Shown piece by piece: positions 36,579 to 47,893 of a stretch of 64,000 nt of DNA. Made by a program: the position numbers and the translations under genes. The notes beneath the pieces are model-generated. The model had not been told where the DNA came from, did no database searches, and saw nothing but the letters and a program-made list of their open reading frames with translations. Source of the stretch: Seminavis robusta (lineage: Eukaryota > Bacillariophyta > Bacillariophyceae > Naviculales > Naviculaceae); assembly GCA_903772945.1 (NCBI GenBank), contig CAICTM010000029.1:1-64000 (forward strand), in the 5' to 3' direction. The first letter of the stretch is position 1. Each line of letters begins with the position of its first letter.

Positions 36579-37475
36579 TCACACTCTTCGATGAAACTCC
36601 GCCCTTCGGTGTAAGCCCTTGAACAAGTAGAGGGTTCCAGTCAACATGGGCACCTTGACAACTTCTTCATCCGTGTTGCTGCTACCTCCCTTGTGTTTTT
36701 TTGAGGATTTGCCTCCTCCACTACCAGATCCAGAGGGAGGCCTCTTCTTGCTCGTGTGTGAGGGTGCCGGATGCGTGTTAAGGGAGGGTGTGGGTGCCAG
36801 AGGGGTATCCGAGATCGGATGACTTCGATTCCGACGAGCCGTTCGTTGCTCCCTGGCAGATGTCCTCTTGCTATTACTACTGTAGGAAACAGGAGGAGCA
36901 ACCTCAGGTTCCGACTGTGTGGCGATGAAAGATACCGACTTTTTGCCGTTCAAGTCCACAGTGGCGTTGTCGCTGGACTTGACAAAGCGTCCATTCTTGC
37001 GATTTTTCTTTCTGGCAGTAGCAGCTGCAGCCACTGATGCGGGGGAGGGACTTGGAGGAGGAGCTGCAGCAGGAGCAGTAGCAGCCACAGGAGGAGGCGG
37101 CTGTGACGGTGACGACTCCGTGTCACTGGGCACCACTTGTCCAATGGATGACTCGAAGAGTTCTTCTTCGGGAAAGTTGTCATCGTCAAAGGCAACTCTC
37201 CATCGTGGCTGGTTCGATTGAGTGCTATCAGCCTGAGCGACCAGCCTGCCTCTTAGAATGATACCCACTTTGGCTACCTGCAGAACAAAAAGAGGATGAA
37301 GCATGGAATCGAACAATCCATCAGACTCAATCACTCTCGATAAAGAACATGCAACTCTTTGTTCCCAAAGCCCAAGCCCAGCACATCACAGCTCCCTTAC
37401 CTCCACGATATCGCCCACCTTAAAGGTAGTTTTCTTGATTGTCCTTCGACTAGACCTTCTCAGAGACTCCGACAT
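36579..37475 (-). CDS. Small Tudor/Agenet-like protein A with conserved RAEFHRRV tail
   Basis: Two exons, 37475-37401 and 37277-36579, give 257 residues. The join gives a compact N-terminal module, FKVGDIVEVAKVGIILRG, then PRWRVAFDDDNFPEEELFES. This has the shape of a small Tudor, Agenet or similar chromatin/RNA-binding barrel (GDIVEV start, W-x-V-x-F-D-D-x end). A long basic and disordered middle follows (about 75-235). The C-terminus is LTGTLYLFKGLHRRAEFHRRV-like and is nearly identical to that of the divergent neighbour at 37968-38831. The shared ends and the shared intron position mark the two as paralogs. No named function is known to me; nuclear chromatin binding is a guess from the barrel and Lys/Arg/Ser-rich linker. 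Confidence 0.7.
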
Positions 37476-37967
37476 GATGAGATACGACAACAGGATGGGA
37501 GGATACAATTCGTACACGAAGCTATCAATTTGGTGTTCTGCGCACCTTGCTTGGTGAAAGCTACGGCAACACTGCAACAAAGCAAGCAAAAGAGCTGGCT
37601 GACCGAGATAGAGCACCGTCAAAGGGGCTCGACAGAGGGGAGTATGTTGAGCTTTTGCGTAGAAACGGCTACCGTGGGTACACAGCGAGGATATGATTGG
37701 CTGTTTCTCTGTTACCCCCTTAGACAGCCCCTCCAATTTAGCCCCCCATTGGCAGGCGCTAATATATCGCCCGTGCTCGCGCGGTTCCACCAAAGGCCCC
37801 ACCAAGTTCACACCACCACGTATTTACGATCAAGGTGGATCCACGGGTGGCGTCAAAACCAGACAACACAGAACGCAAACGCGAAACTCAAAGTCTTTGC
37901 ATCCACTCGTCATAAATTATATTCAGCTTTCTTCCTCAAATTGTAGGTTAATAACATCCCATTAACC
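37476..37967. promoter_or_regulatory. 492-bp shared upstream region of a divergent paralog pair
   Basis: The two Tudor-like paralogs point away from each other across this interval, which must hold both promoters and 5' UTRs. No TATA box or named motif is clear. The region is not obviously an inverted repeat itself, so the duplication probably does not extend far into it. Confidence 0.45.
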
Positions 37968-38831
37968 ATGCCACGGGGCCTTCGACGATCACGTCGTGTG
38001 GTATCCGGTTCGAAGAAGACCTCGAATTATCATGTGAACGATATTGTGGAGGTGCGATTATTTGTTCTATTATTTGGTCCTTTGTTCTTTGATTGAGTGT
38101 TCTTTATTCTCATTATCTTTCTGTGATATTGATCTTTTCTGGAATCAAATCTGCATGTCCCTTCAATTCATCCATCCCTGCATATACCCATCCATTCATC
38201 CATATACCCATCCACATACCCATATACCCATCCATGTGTCTACCAGATTGTGAGAGGGAACGCTACCGTCAAGGCTAGATTGGCACAGCTTTTATCGGAT
38301 CCTTCCTCTGACGACCCTCTTTGGTTGGTTCGATTTGATGGACTCTCCCTCAAAGACGAAGAAATTCACGAGCATGTCTTTGCCAAGCCACCCCCTTCGC
38401 TCCACTCGGACAATTCACTGAGCGATCGAGATTCGTATGGACGACGTCGCAGTGGCTATGGCAGTGACAGCAATCATCATCGAAATCATTATGATGACGT
38501 AGAAGACTACAGTCGCAATCGAGCCAAACGGGCGTTGGCCAAAGATCGAGAAGCACGCAGCAAACGACGTCAAGCCAAAATTGATGAAACAGCTCGACAA
38601 TCACCGCCTCCACCCAACAACAAACGTCGCATCCCGCCTCCACCTCGCTACAAGGGGAAAAGGTCTCGTTACCACGGGAAAACCAACCACTCAAGTAATG
38701 GAAACAATTCTAATGGTAGCTCTACGACGGGTGACGATGAGGAAGAAGTTGTCACCGTCAAACTTTTGACGGGAACTCTCTACTTGCACAAAGGCCTCAA
38801 CCGAAGAGCAGAGTTTCATCGGAGAGTCTAA
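37968..38831 (+). CDS. Small Tudor/Agenet-like protein B with conserved RAEFHRRV tail
   Basis: Two exons, 37968-38051 and 38247-38831, give 222 residues. The first exon encodes a basic start and YHVNDIVE. The second continues IVRGNATVKARLAQLL and PLWLVRFDGLSLKDEEIHEH, matching the W-x-V-x-F-D pattern of protein A. A basic Arg/Lys/Pro-rich linker is followed by TVKLLTGTLYLHKGLNRRAE and FHRRV. The intron sits right after DIVE, at the same place and phase as in protein A. Its donor is the less common GTGCGA, and its 195 bases are filled with CCATACCCAT microsatellite. Function unknown; see protein A. Confidence 0.7.
38135..38240 (+). repeat. CATCCATACCCATCC microsatellite inside intron
   Basis: Irregular repeats of CCATCCATACCCA fill the second half of the intron of Tudor-like gene B, up to the acceptor TACCAG. 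They may cause length variation between alleles. Confidence 0.75.
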
Positions 38832-39463
38832 CCATCTTCCATCCATCCAACCAACTTTTTGACCCTCGAAAAAGTAAGGACGTACACAACACAATCCACA
38901 CAGACGGTACGGTTGGCTTGTGTGCAGGTCCTAGCTAGCTAGCTACGGTGCAATCAGTTGGTTGCTTGGGATGGCTCGACCGACTCTTCCATTTTGGCTA
39001 ATAAGAATTGTTTTGGAAACAGACCTTTCCAAAGGTTGCTGCAATTTGCTGAGCTAAGTATAATATACCCCAGGTTAACATTTTTAAAAGAGGACCAACA
39101 TAGCTACACAAACCCGCCCAGGAAAATATCTGATATCAAGTGCTGGCAATGACAAGCTACATGTAGTAACTGTGGTTACGAAGATGATATGAGCAGCACT
39201 GGTGTATACGTCTATCTGCCTTTTGAGATTGTAACTACTAGCTAGTGGGATTTCTCGTAACTCTATCTCGTGCTGTTCTAATCGTCCAGTCTAAGGTAGC
39301 CGCGACAATACTACCTAGCAAACAGCATTGAATGGTACCGTCAATGAAAAACCAATTAGATCTTCCCGAGACAATTCCACACTGCCATCGACAAAATTTG
39401 CAACCAGAATCGAATCATCACATTCTGATAAAATAACTAAAACCATCCTTCCACCAGCACCTC
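38832..39463. other. Convergent intergenic region
   Basis: A 632-bp gap between the 3' ends of Tudor-like gene B and prefoldin 5, with a CTAGCTAGCTAGCTA run at about 38931. No gene recognised. Confidence 0.4.
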
Positions 39464-39961
39464 CTATGAACTCTCAGCTGCTGCTTTGACGCGCTGTCCT
39501 TCTTGTTTGGCTCGAATTTCAATCATTTTACCCTGCATCGTCATGGCAATATGTTCCATATTTTGTCTTGTCACTTGAATGGCTTTGGTCACATTCTCAC
39601 TGTTGTGATCCACTAGGCGAATTTTACGCTCCAAAAAGGCATTGGTATCCTTGGAAGATTTCTCGGCAAAATAGCCAGTCCCCAATTCGACCAATAGCTT
39701 GGTGGGTTCTCGAATCTTGCCGGGGATATAGACCGACTCCGTGAGCGGTACCATGACTTCTTTTCCTTCCGACGATGGAGACAGCTCGTTCACGGCACGT
39801 TGGGAAGCATTCAAACGGGCCGCGGCAGAGCGGAGTTGCGCATACCGACTGGTCAGTGCCTGCAACCGTTGCTCTTCTTGTTGCTTGGCTTGATTCAGTT
39901 CTTCTAGACTCATGGAATCCAGATCAATGGTGGTGGTGGCTTGTTGCTGTTGTTCGCTCAT
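39464..39961 (-). CDS. Prefoldin subunit 5 (alpha-class prefoldin)
   Basis: Intronless frame of 165 residues, close to the usual family length (about 150-165). The two coiled-coil arms lie at about 17-60 (LEELNQAKQQEEQRLQAL) and 115-160 (VTKAIQVTRQNMEHIAMTMQ). Between them is the beta-hairpin signature VPLTESVYIPGKI and LVELGTGYFAEK of alpha-class prefoldins. Prefoldin is a cytosolic hexamer that holds nascent actin and tubulin and passes them to the CCT chaperonin. The motif set matches PFDN5 better than PFDN3. The short N-terminal Gln run is disordered. The start is the only ATG before the first helix. Confidence 0.92.
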   Translation of the reverse strand: MSEQQQQATTTIDLDSMSLEELNQAKQQEEQRLQALTSRYAQLRSAAARLNASQRAVNELSPSSEGKEVMVPLTESVYIPGKIREPTKLLVELGTGYFAEKSSKDTNAFLERKIRLVDHNSENVTKAIQVTRQNMEHIAMTMQGKMIEIRAKQEGQRVKAAAESS

Positions 39962-41253
39962 GGTGTTGAAATGGAATCAGAAAGGAGGTTGCAGATAGAT
40001 GACAAGGTGATAGTTAGTTAGCAAGAGAGATCTTTTAGAGCATGCGGCGGCTGCGTTGGACACAAAAATGAATGATTTGGATGAATGATTCGAATGGCCC
40101 ATGGTCGATCGCTCCTCCCACGCCCTGCAGCTTCTCGAGCGTGGTCGGTCAGTCAAAAAGCAATTCAGTCTGGCCGTCTGCTCTAAACTAATGGATTCTT
40201 TTCCTGCAAAGAGTGCGCGTCCAATGTCTGAACCAAAGTCCAAAAGCATAAAACTTGAGCTTCATTGGACAAGTAGACCTATGCATACATGTAGGGAAGC
40301 AAAGAGGGAGCAACCTTGGAGACAGAATGCCAGATTATCAGGACTGGTAAATAAAGTGAGGCAGGCCTTGAAAAAAGGGATTTGATTCGATTCGATTCGA
40401 TTCATCCTTCATTCGATTCATAGCGGAACCTGCACGAAAGACACCACTTGAGACCATGAGTGGCGGCACTGTTATGGCAGCAAGTGGTACCGGTACGCAG
40501 AAGCCTTTGTTGTAGGACCTATCATATCATAACTTTACTAAGCTAATACATGTAGCATAAGATTAATAAAATTTAAAGTAGTGCTTCTTTTAGTCTAAAC
40601 GTTGATCAAGGTGCCTTCAGCTAGCTCCCAAAGTTTGTGCCTGAACAACCCGAGTTTGCAACAGCGCTTGTCTCGTGAATAATTATGACATCCCACCCCA
40701 CTGGTATACCTAAACTGATACCTCCTTTGCTTCAGCTGATGCTTTCTTCCAAGCAAGTGTGTACTACATGTAGTAGCATACTAGAGTACCGGTTGGTACC
40801 GGTACCAGGTATGACATGGTTGTGCCACTCCTCGATGTGGATAGGGTAGTAGTTGGACAGGCAGACAGACGGTAGTGTTAACCGTCCCCCATCTTCGCCA
40901 AATGTCCTCAAGGCAAGCGGGCCGGCAGGGGTAACACTCCCAGAGCAGTGCGAGACGAGGCAATGGCCAACAGCAGCCGCACCACGGACCCCCGACCCAG
41001 AGCATTTTCGGCCATCGCTGTGCAGTTAACACCTGTTATACCGGATCTATCGGCTACTGCAGTATCTAGTTAAACTAAGGTGTGGACATTGTGGACTGAT
41101 CGACTGTGCTGTTGTTGGCGGCTGTGTTTCAGACGTGAAGGCTACCCCACTCGACTAATAGACGACAACAAACTTTCTTGCCGGCACTGTGCTCTATTGA
41201 CGCTTCTAGCTACCGGCAGTGCGACTTTACGAATCAAACAGAACGATTAGACG
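39962..41253. other. Divergent intergenic region
   Basis: A 1.29-kb gap between prefoldin 5 (-) and CK2 beta (+). It holds a GATTCGATTCGATTC run at about 40384-40410 and GGTACCGGTACC at about 40795-40806. No gene recognised. Confidence 0.4.
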
Positions 41254-42814
41254 ATGATGGCTACTTCGAATGGCTCGCCCAGTGATCCTCCAGGCGATAT
41301 GATGGCCAAATTGTCCTTATCAGAAGACGCGGGTGTCACGAGCAACGCGGGTGCATCGGCCCGAGAGGTGAACATCATGTCAGCATCCGCGGACGGCCTT
41401 AATGGTGAAGGGATCGCCCCATCAGGGTCATTAGAGGTCCAATTGCCATCTGCTAGAAACAGCAACACCGCGAGATCACCGGCTCATGCCGAAGAAGCCA
41501 GTCAAGCACTGCAGACACTCCAAAAAGCCGCAAGCAGCACCGCATCAGCCCCCGTTGTGGAAGCTCCTCTGAGGGGAGGACCAAAAATGGGCAAGTCAGG
41601 TATTCGAAACCCACTAGTAGAGATGGACCAGCGGCAACCGCATAAAGTTGAAGCAGGATCGCAGGGCGCAGAAGATGAAGAGTTGGTCGACGAAGAAGAC
41701 GAAGAGGAAAGCTCGGAAGTTTCAGGCTCAGACGAAGACGGTTCCTGGATTTCATGGTTTTGCAGTCTGAGAGGGAACGAATTCTTTTGCGAGGTCGACG
41801 AAGACTACATTCAGGTGCGTCTATTCCTACTTGGTCCTTTGGTTATTGACGGATGGGGAGGTAGGGTGATCACGTCTAATGAACTTTCCCATTCTATTCT
41901 GATCCACTCCAACAGGATGACTTCAACTTGACGGGTCTCAATGTGCTCGTGCCCTACTATGACTACGCACTAGATATGGTGCTAGATGTAGAAATGCCAA
42001 TGGAGGACTCGTTGACTGAAGAACAGCAGGAAATCGTTGAATCAGCAGCGGTAAGAAGCCGCATTGGACTTGCGTTCTACTCAAATTGAATAATCTGATC
42101 GATTTTGTCGTGTTTTCTCTCTCATGGTATCCAACAGGAAATGTTGTATGGATTGATTCATGCTCGGTGAGTACGAACGAATTGAACTTTGCTACTATTG
42201 TTAGATGGTGCTTCTCCTTGTGGTTCGAATTGGCTTACTCATGGTGTTCCTTGCAGCTACATTGTTACGAATCGAGGAATGCACGCCATGTACGAAAAGT
42301 ACCGAACGGCAGCATTCGGTAGATGCCCTCATGTCTTTTGCCAGGGACAACCTGTACTTCCTGTAGGTTTGTCCGATCTCCCAAGAAACTACACCGTCAA
42401 CGTATTCTGTCCTAGATGCCACGGCCTCTTCTTTCCAAAGAGCACTCGACAAGCAAACATTGACGGAGCCTACTTTGGAACAACATTTCCCCATCTATAT
42501 CTCATGACTCATCCGGTAAGCTTCGCCGTATTTTATGCATGATCTTGCCTTTTTGTATTCCTGCAAACATACTAGTACTCACCCGCTAGAACCAACAACA
42601 TCATCATCGTCCTTACACTTACACTTACTTGATGCAAAAGGATATGGTCCCGGCAAAACCCACACAAACTTACCATCCTAGGGTGTACGGATTCAAGGTC
42701 AACCAAGCAAGTTTATACTATCGCAATCGGGAAGAACCCCAACAACAACAGCAACCAGATGGCTCGCAACGGGAACGACGTCGCTCGTCGAGGTATCGGC
42801 ATGGTAGAAAATAA
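41254..42814 (+). CDS. Casein kinase II regulatory subunit beta
   Basis: Five exons, 41254-41814, 41916-42050, 42138-42166, 42257-42515 and 42641-42814, give 385 residues. After a non-conserved acidic N-terminal extension of about 165 residues comes the family start [20 protein letters not shown]. It is followed by [20 protein letters not shown], the zinc ribbon (CPHVFC and CPRC, about 30 residues apart), [17 protein letters not shown] and the end [12 protein letters not shown]2 beta dimerises through the zinc ribbon and holds two catalytic alpha subunits, controlling substrate choice. Introns are confirmed by continuity with the family across each join, including a 29-nt exon 3. The extension is longer than in animals (total about 215 there). 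A second ATG at 41257 could equally be the start. The Gln-rich C-terminal tail is variable. Confidence 0.93.
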
Positions 42815-44314
42815 ACACTCCGCAAGGCACGCACGCAGCAAACACTGAGATCATGTTCCATCCCTCCTTTTTGCCCGCAAGACCGGATTGAATTTAATTT
42901 GTCTGGCTTTTCAAGGGCTTGTAGACTGCTAGCTACGGGTGGGTGAAAGACAACAAGGCAGGCTGCAGTGTGCCTGAGGAAAAATAAAATACCACGACAA
43001 ACATTCTTCTGGCAGAACTTCAGTGCAGGTCGAGACATTGCCGACAACTAACTGGAGTTTCGTGCTCGAAGTGTGGCAGTAGCGAAGATTTCAACCACAG
43101 CAAGGAGCTGTCGTCGTAGACATGGAGTATATCTAGGTTCGTTGTCGTGCGGCGGCCCTTACCTCTGCTCTCTCGTCGTATTTGGCTCTGGACACGCCCA
43201 CCCTAGATCTAGTAGGCTACTTTGTTGAGCCTCGAACATGTATAATAGACTTGTGATGTGACAGCTTCCTAGTAGTACAAATCGAAACATTCTTCACCTA
43301 GCTATTCACTGTTGCTCCTTCGATACCTTCCATCTTGACCAGATACCGGTGCCTGGTTGTTCGGTCCCTCACAACCAAGCTGAAAGGGATTCCAATTTCA
43401 CCCAACCCGTACCAGTACTAGTATGCCAAAAGCTGTTGGCGGCCGTCGTCGCACGCCCTGCACCATTGCGGATCTCGCCCAGCCGTTGTTACACTTCGCC
43501 CTAGCTAGCTAGTCCTTGCCAATTGCAAAGCTCTATTTCTGTAACTCAAGATGTCCTCTTAGTCTCTAAGCGTCACACACAAAGATGATGATTGGAGTCG
43601 AAAAACGGTGGAGCGAACACTTACGGAGCAGACGGGTTTGATTAGCATGCATTTCATATGCGGTACATGAATTAGGCTTCAAATGATGGTTCAGACCTTG
43701 GGCAATCAATGTCAGGGTAGCACAGACATCACATGCGTGAGCTTTTTCACTCGTCGTCAGTAATTCATTCCGGTACGACTTCGAAAGAGTTTTGCGTTTC
43801 ACCTTTGCCAAGGTGCTACCATATTGATGTTGCCAGCAGGGAGACACACTTATTAATTCAGCAGTCACTCTTTGCAGAAATTTTTTTCATAGTAAGCATG
43901 GGATAGGTAGACCGTTGTGCCTGCCACATGTAGGGCTTCGGCCTTGGCTGTCTCAGAAAAACGAGATGCGCACTTCGGAGCTGCCTGATCTTTACGATCC
44001 CTGTCCTAAGTTTTGCTTCCTGCTCCCCTCCGCTTGGCCCACTTGCATTGGTCTAGAGAAAGCTACTGGAGCTGGAACCTGCCGGTAGCTGGCTTTCTTG
44101 AGCAAATCTAGACTATGCATATAAGACAGGTCAGGACGATTATGGGAAGGTACCGTCTGTCATGGTCCGGAGGTTCCCATTTTCCCATCGTTCGGAAATC
44201 GCGAAAACAAAAAAGTGAGGCACTGTTCAGTAGCTCACAAGCGTTCCAGCGCCAATGACAAAGGCTTACCATGGCAACAAGTCAATTTAAAACATCAACA
44301 CTCATTAGATTAGA
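42815..44314. other. Convergent intergenic region
   Basis: A 1.5-kb gap between CK2 beta and the minus-strand transposase gene. It has CTAGCTAGCTAG at about 43501 and several ACCGGTA strings. A possible left flank of the transposon lies here, but no terminal repeat could be set. Short frames only. Confidence 0.4.
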
Positions 44315-46842
44315 CTAGTTAACAGCAGGGACACTCTCGCTGTTGCTTTCATTGGTGACAGATCGATTCTTCCTTGCTTCTCTAGCTTCCTTGGTATTCT
44401 TTTTCACCTTGTTGCGACGCTCGACTCCAGGGTCTTCCGTGTAGTAGCTCATGCCAGCCCTGTTTGCGTGTGGAATGAGTGGAGCATACTTGTCATAGAG
44501 CTCCATCCATTTAATGTCTTTGATACCCAGAGAAGGAATGGGCTGTAGCTCTTGCAATCTTTCCTTCCATCGTTGTACAGAATCCCACTGTGGATCCTTT
44601 GGTTTCGTTGCACGGATCTTGTTCCAATGACTCTTCTTCAAGATGAGCTCATAGTTGAGGACAGAGTCGACACCTCCTTCCTGGGTAATCAACATGTTTG
44701 CGTTGGCCACTGAAACATCGTAAGTGAAGACTTGGTTAGTGGAAACAGCGTCAGGTTTGTAAAAGAACTTCCCTTCTAGCTTGTCCCAGTCAAAGAAGAC
44801 GTCATTAGCTTCCTTGCCAATCCAAACTGGAGTAACTTTGGGATGCTGTAAGGCAACCATCAGTTCGGCTGGAGAATACAGGTTTGCCTAGACATCAGTA
44901 GAAGGAAGTAGTGAGTAAGACGTTTACAGTTTCAGGTTTTCGAGAGAAGACGCGATGGCAACAAGAGAAGACGCAATGACAACAAGTAACACACCTTTCT
45001 GTAATTCTTTTTCGTGAGGTTGAATAGCCTGTCACAGTCATTCTTTGTGTGGCCACGGATAAGAAAGGAAGCTCGAACCTTCTTCGCCACACCAGTCTTG
45101 ACAAGGAACGCCAACATACGCAACACCATCTTGTTCTTGTTTTGACCTGTGCAGTTGTCAAAGATGAAGGTGATCTCTTTGAATGGTTCTGTGGTATCCA
45201 ATACACCAGATCGCTTCAGATGCAGCCACAACAAAGATGCCACGTTGTTTCCTCCCTTCTTGGCTGTATCTTCTGTGTAGACATAGGCACTCAGATGATC
45301 AGTGGAGCAATCGACAACACCAAATGCATACACATTGAGTGGGGAATAGTAGTACGTTTCGCCTGGTTGCTCTGAGCCAAAGTGCGGAAGGCCCATGTTC
45401 TGTGCATAGTCGGCAACCAAACAGATTGTTCTCTCACTTGGTGGTTTGTCCTTGGTAATCCGGCTGATATTCCTTTGTTCCTGATAGAATTGCCTCTGTG
45501 TCACAGAGTCAATAGCATGCTTCCCGGATTTCAGAACCATCGCCTCTTGTTGGCGAAGAAGGGCTTTCCTTTCGGCCTTCCTCTTCTCTTTAGGGGATAA
45601 TACCTTCTCCTTCTGTGCAGTTGTGGTTGCAGTTGCAGTTCCAGTTGCAGCTTCCTTGGATGTCTCTTCTGATCCGGCAGTAGCAGCTGTGGCAGTAGTA
45701 GCGGCTGTGTCTTGTACTACCGGCAGTGTTGTAGGCTGAGTTGGTGTTGGTGGAGCAGGCGGATCGGCTGGTGTTTCTTCTTCTTCTTCGTCTTCTTCAT
45801 AATCACCAACCATCGCTAGATCATCGATGTCCACTCCAGGATGTAGTTTCTTCAACTTTTCAACTAGGAACTTCTGCCTATTCATCCAAATGTAGCATTC
45901 ATTGCAAATGTCTTCCCTAGGGCGGGCCAGTACTAGCTTTGGATGATTCTTTTTCCAGTAGCCGTGGAACTTTCCCCAAGAGCAAACTGGCGACTGAGTT
46001 GTGTCTGGAATTGGTTGGTTGAACGTGACAGTTCCCTTGACATTCACAATGTACCGGTAGCCTCTTTCGCGAAGGTATCTTCCGTAGATGGAACGCTTGG
46101 TTCCAGCAGATGGCAACTCGAGGACTTCATCGTCTTCCTCTCTTGCCGAAAGATTGACCACGTTCCCAACAAGCTCGCGAATAAACAGAGTTGCTCTTGG
46201 ACAAGCGAGTTGTCTCATTTCTTGGAAGAACAGCTCCAGCCCTTCATTCACAGCTTGCTTGGATGCATTGGTGTTGCCCGTGCCACCATGAATTGCACTT
46301 GACTTCCCATCGGCAATCTTCTCACACTGCCTCCAGCGCTGATATCCAAAACCAAGAACTCTGGCTAGAGTGTCGCGACAGCAGGGATGGTAGGCAGTTC
46401 CTGGAAGGATCCAAGCCATCTTCTGTTCCTTCCTGTTGAGATGAAAGCCTCTCCTGGTGTACTTGCGTTGATACTTTATCCACTCAACAACAAAGCCAGT
46501 CTGTCGCTCCTTTGACATCAAAGCGAAAGTCCACAAAAAGGAACAGACAAAAGTAAAATCGATGCTACCTGGAGGTTGAATCTCTTGGCAGCAGGTGCAG
46601 GTGGTTGCATGGCTGTTCTTGAGAGCTAGGCAGTGCGCAAAGCGGTGGTAGTTGGCCAGCCATTGTTCGATTTCCTGCTTGAGTGCTTCCACGTTGGGAG
46701 GATTCTTGCATCGATTTCCTCTAAGAATTCGCTCTCTGATTCCTCCAGAATGAATCTTCCTCACAGGGCTGACCCACAGGATGTCGACAGGGGATGCGGG
46801 GGTGACAGGGATGCTTCGAGCTGCCGGTGTTGGTGTTGTCAT
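44315..46842 (-). CDS. DUF7869-like transposase, apparently intact
   Basis: Two exons, 46842-44995 and 44887-44315, give 806 residues. The intron runs GTGTGT...CTAG, and the join reads KKNYRKANLYSPAEL. The N-terminal part has Cys/His clusters (TCTCCQEI, HPCCRDTL, REDICNECYIW) that look like zinc-binding DNA-recognition modules. The C-terminal half has the order CLVADYAQNMGLP, AYVYTEDTAKKGGNN, ITFIFDNCTGQNKNK and IRGHTKNDCDRLFNL. This is the pattern of DUF7869-type proteins, which occur in many eukaryotic DNA transposons, and the Asp residues are candidate catalytic DDD/DDE positions. A Thr/Ala-rich linker lies at about 345-410. The lack of stops or frameshifts suggests a recent or still active copy. 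Family recall is good for the FDNCxGQNKN...GHT block and weaker elsewhere; element ends were not defined. Confidence 0.7.
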
Positions 46843-47169
46843 GGTGCCAAAATAGGCCAGTTTTTGCCATCTTTGTTTGAGTCGGAAGCAGCATCTTTTC
46901 GAGTTTTCGTTCCGAAAGAAGAAAATGAGATCAAAACATGTGGGAATCGGCGTGGGAGTCGGCTTTGAGCAGGAACGCGCACGATTACTTAGATCTGTCG
47001 GTTACCTATCACTAAATAACGGCGCCGAACCAGCTTATACGTATATACAAAGATGTATAGATTAGATAAATACGAAGCGTTTGATATCTTAAAAAAAAAT
47101 TGATCGCACATTTGCCCTGACGGGCGAGGGACGGACCCCTTCCTGGGAACGTTCTGGCCTGTCTTATAT
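46843..47169. other. Upstream region of the transposase gene
   Basis: A 327-bp stretch with no gene. It probably includes the transposase promoter and the right flank of its element; no clear terminal repeat was identified. Confidence 0.35.
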
Positions 47170-47501
47170 CTGGAAGTCCTCCGATGACGTCAATATCGCG
47201 ACTTTGACCGTAGTCGCGCTAGTCGCGGTTTTAAGTCGCGATTTTTAATTAATTATCACGACTTGAGAGCGACCAGTGCGACTTGCAGCGCGACTTTCAC
47301 GACTTGCGCGACTTAGTGCGACCTTACTAGCTTTTTAATAGTACAAAATCGCGACTTGGAGCGACTTGAATCGCGACTTGTGCGTCTTGCGCGACTTTAC
47401 GCGATTTAGAACGACTGCTATCGCTACTTTAACCGCTTTTAAACTTTCGCGACTTTGACGACTTTTCGCGAGTTTCGCGATCGCCAATCGGGGACTTCCA
47501 G
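47170..47501. mobile_element. Short inverted-repeat element filled with GCGACTT repeats
   Basis: The left end is CTGGAAGTCCTCCGATGACG (47170-47189). The right end read on the minus strand is CTGGAAGTCCCCGATTGGCG (from 47501). They share the first 10 bases and align well beyond with one gap. The interior (47200-47480) is made of irregular GCGACTT / AGTCGCG copies. No target duplication is obvious and there is no coding capacity. It resembles the two short elements at 11.8-12.7 kb in plan but not in sequence. Confidence 0.5.
47205..47485 (+). repeat. GCGACTT degenerate tandem array
   Basis: More than fifteen copies of CGCGACTT or GCGACTTG with irregular 2-10 bp spacing, mostly in one orientation. 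Confidence 0.75.
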
Positions 47502-47893
47502 GACAGCCCTCGCCAAGTCCGCAATCCCCAGTGCATGGCTGAGTGACGAGTGACTGGGCCGACAGCAATAGTTCTGTTCCAATAGCTCTGCTGGCGTTTT
47601 GGGGGTACGTCAGCTTCTTCCAGCTGGCACAGGAGCTGCACCCTCATTGCCTCCGACCTCCAACTCACATCAAAAAATGGATGGACAACTTCCGCAAGGA
47701 TTCCAACAAACTGCGTCAGTCTAAGTTTAAGATTCGCAAGCTCTGACACATAATCGGCTACGTATCATCCTCAGGACCACAGAACAATTGTTGCTGCTGA
47801 GATTATTCATCATCCCAATAGCTTCTACTCAACCTTCGAGGTCATATTTTTGAGCAAGGAATTAGATCATTTTTCCTTGAACTATAGCTAACC
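47502..47893. other. Upstream region of plastid EF-G
   Basis: A 392-bp stretch with no gene recognised; presumed promoter and 5' UTR. A short element end (the GCGACTT element) lies only about 390 bp from the EF-G start. Confidence 0.4.
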
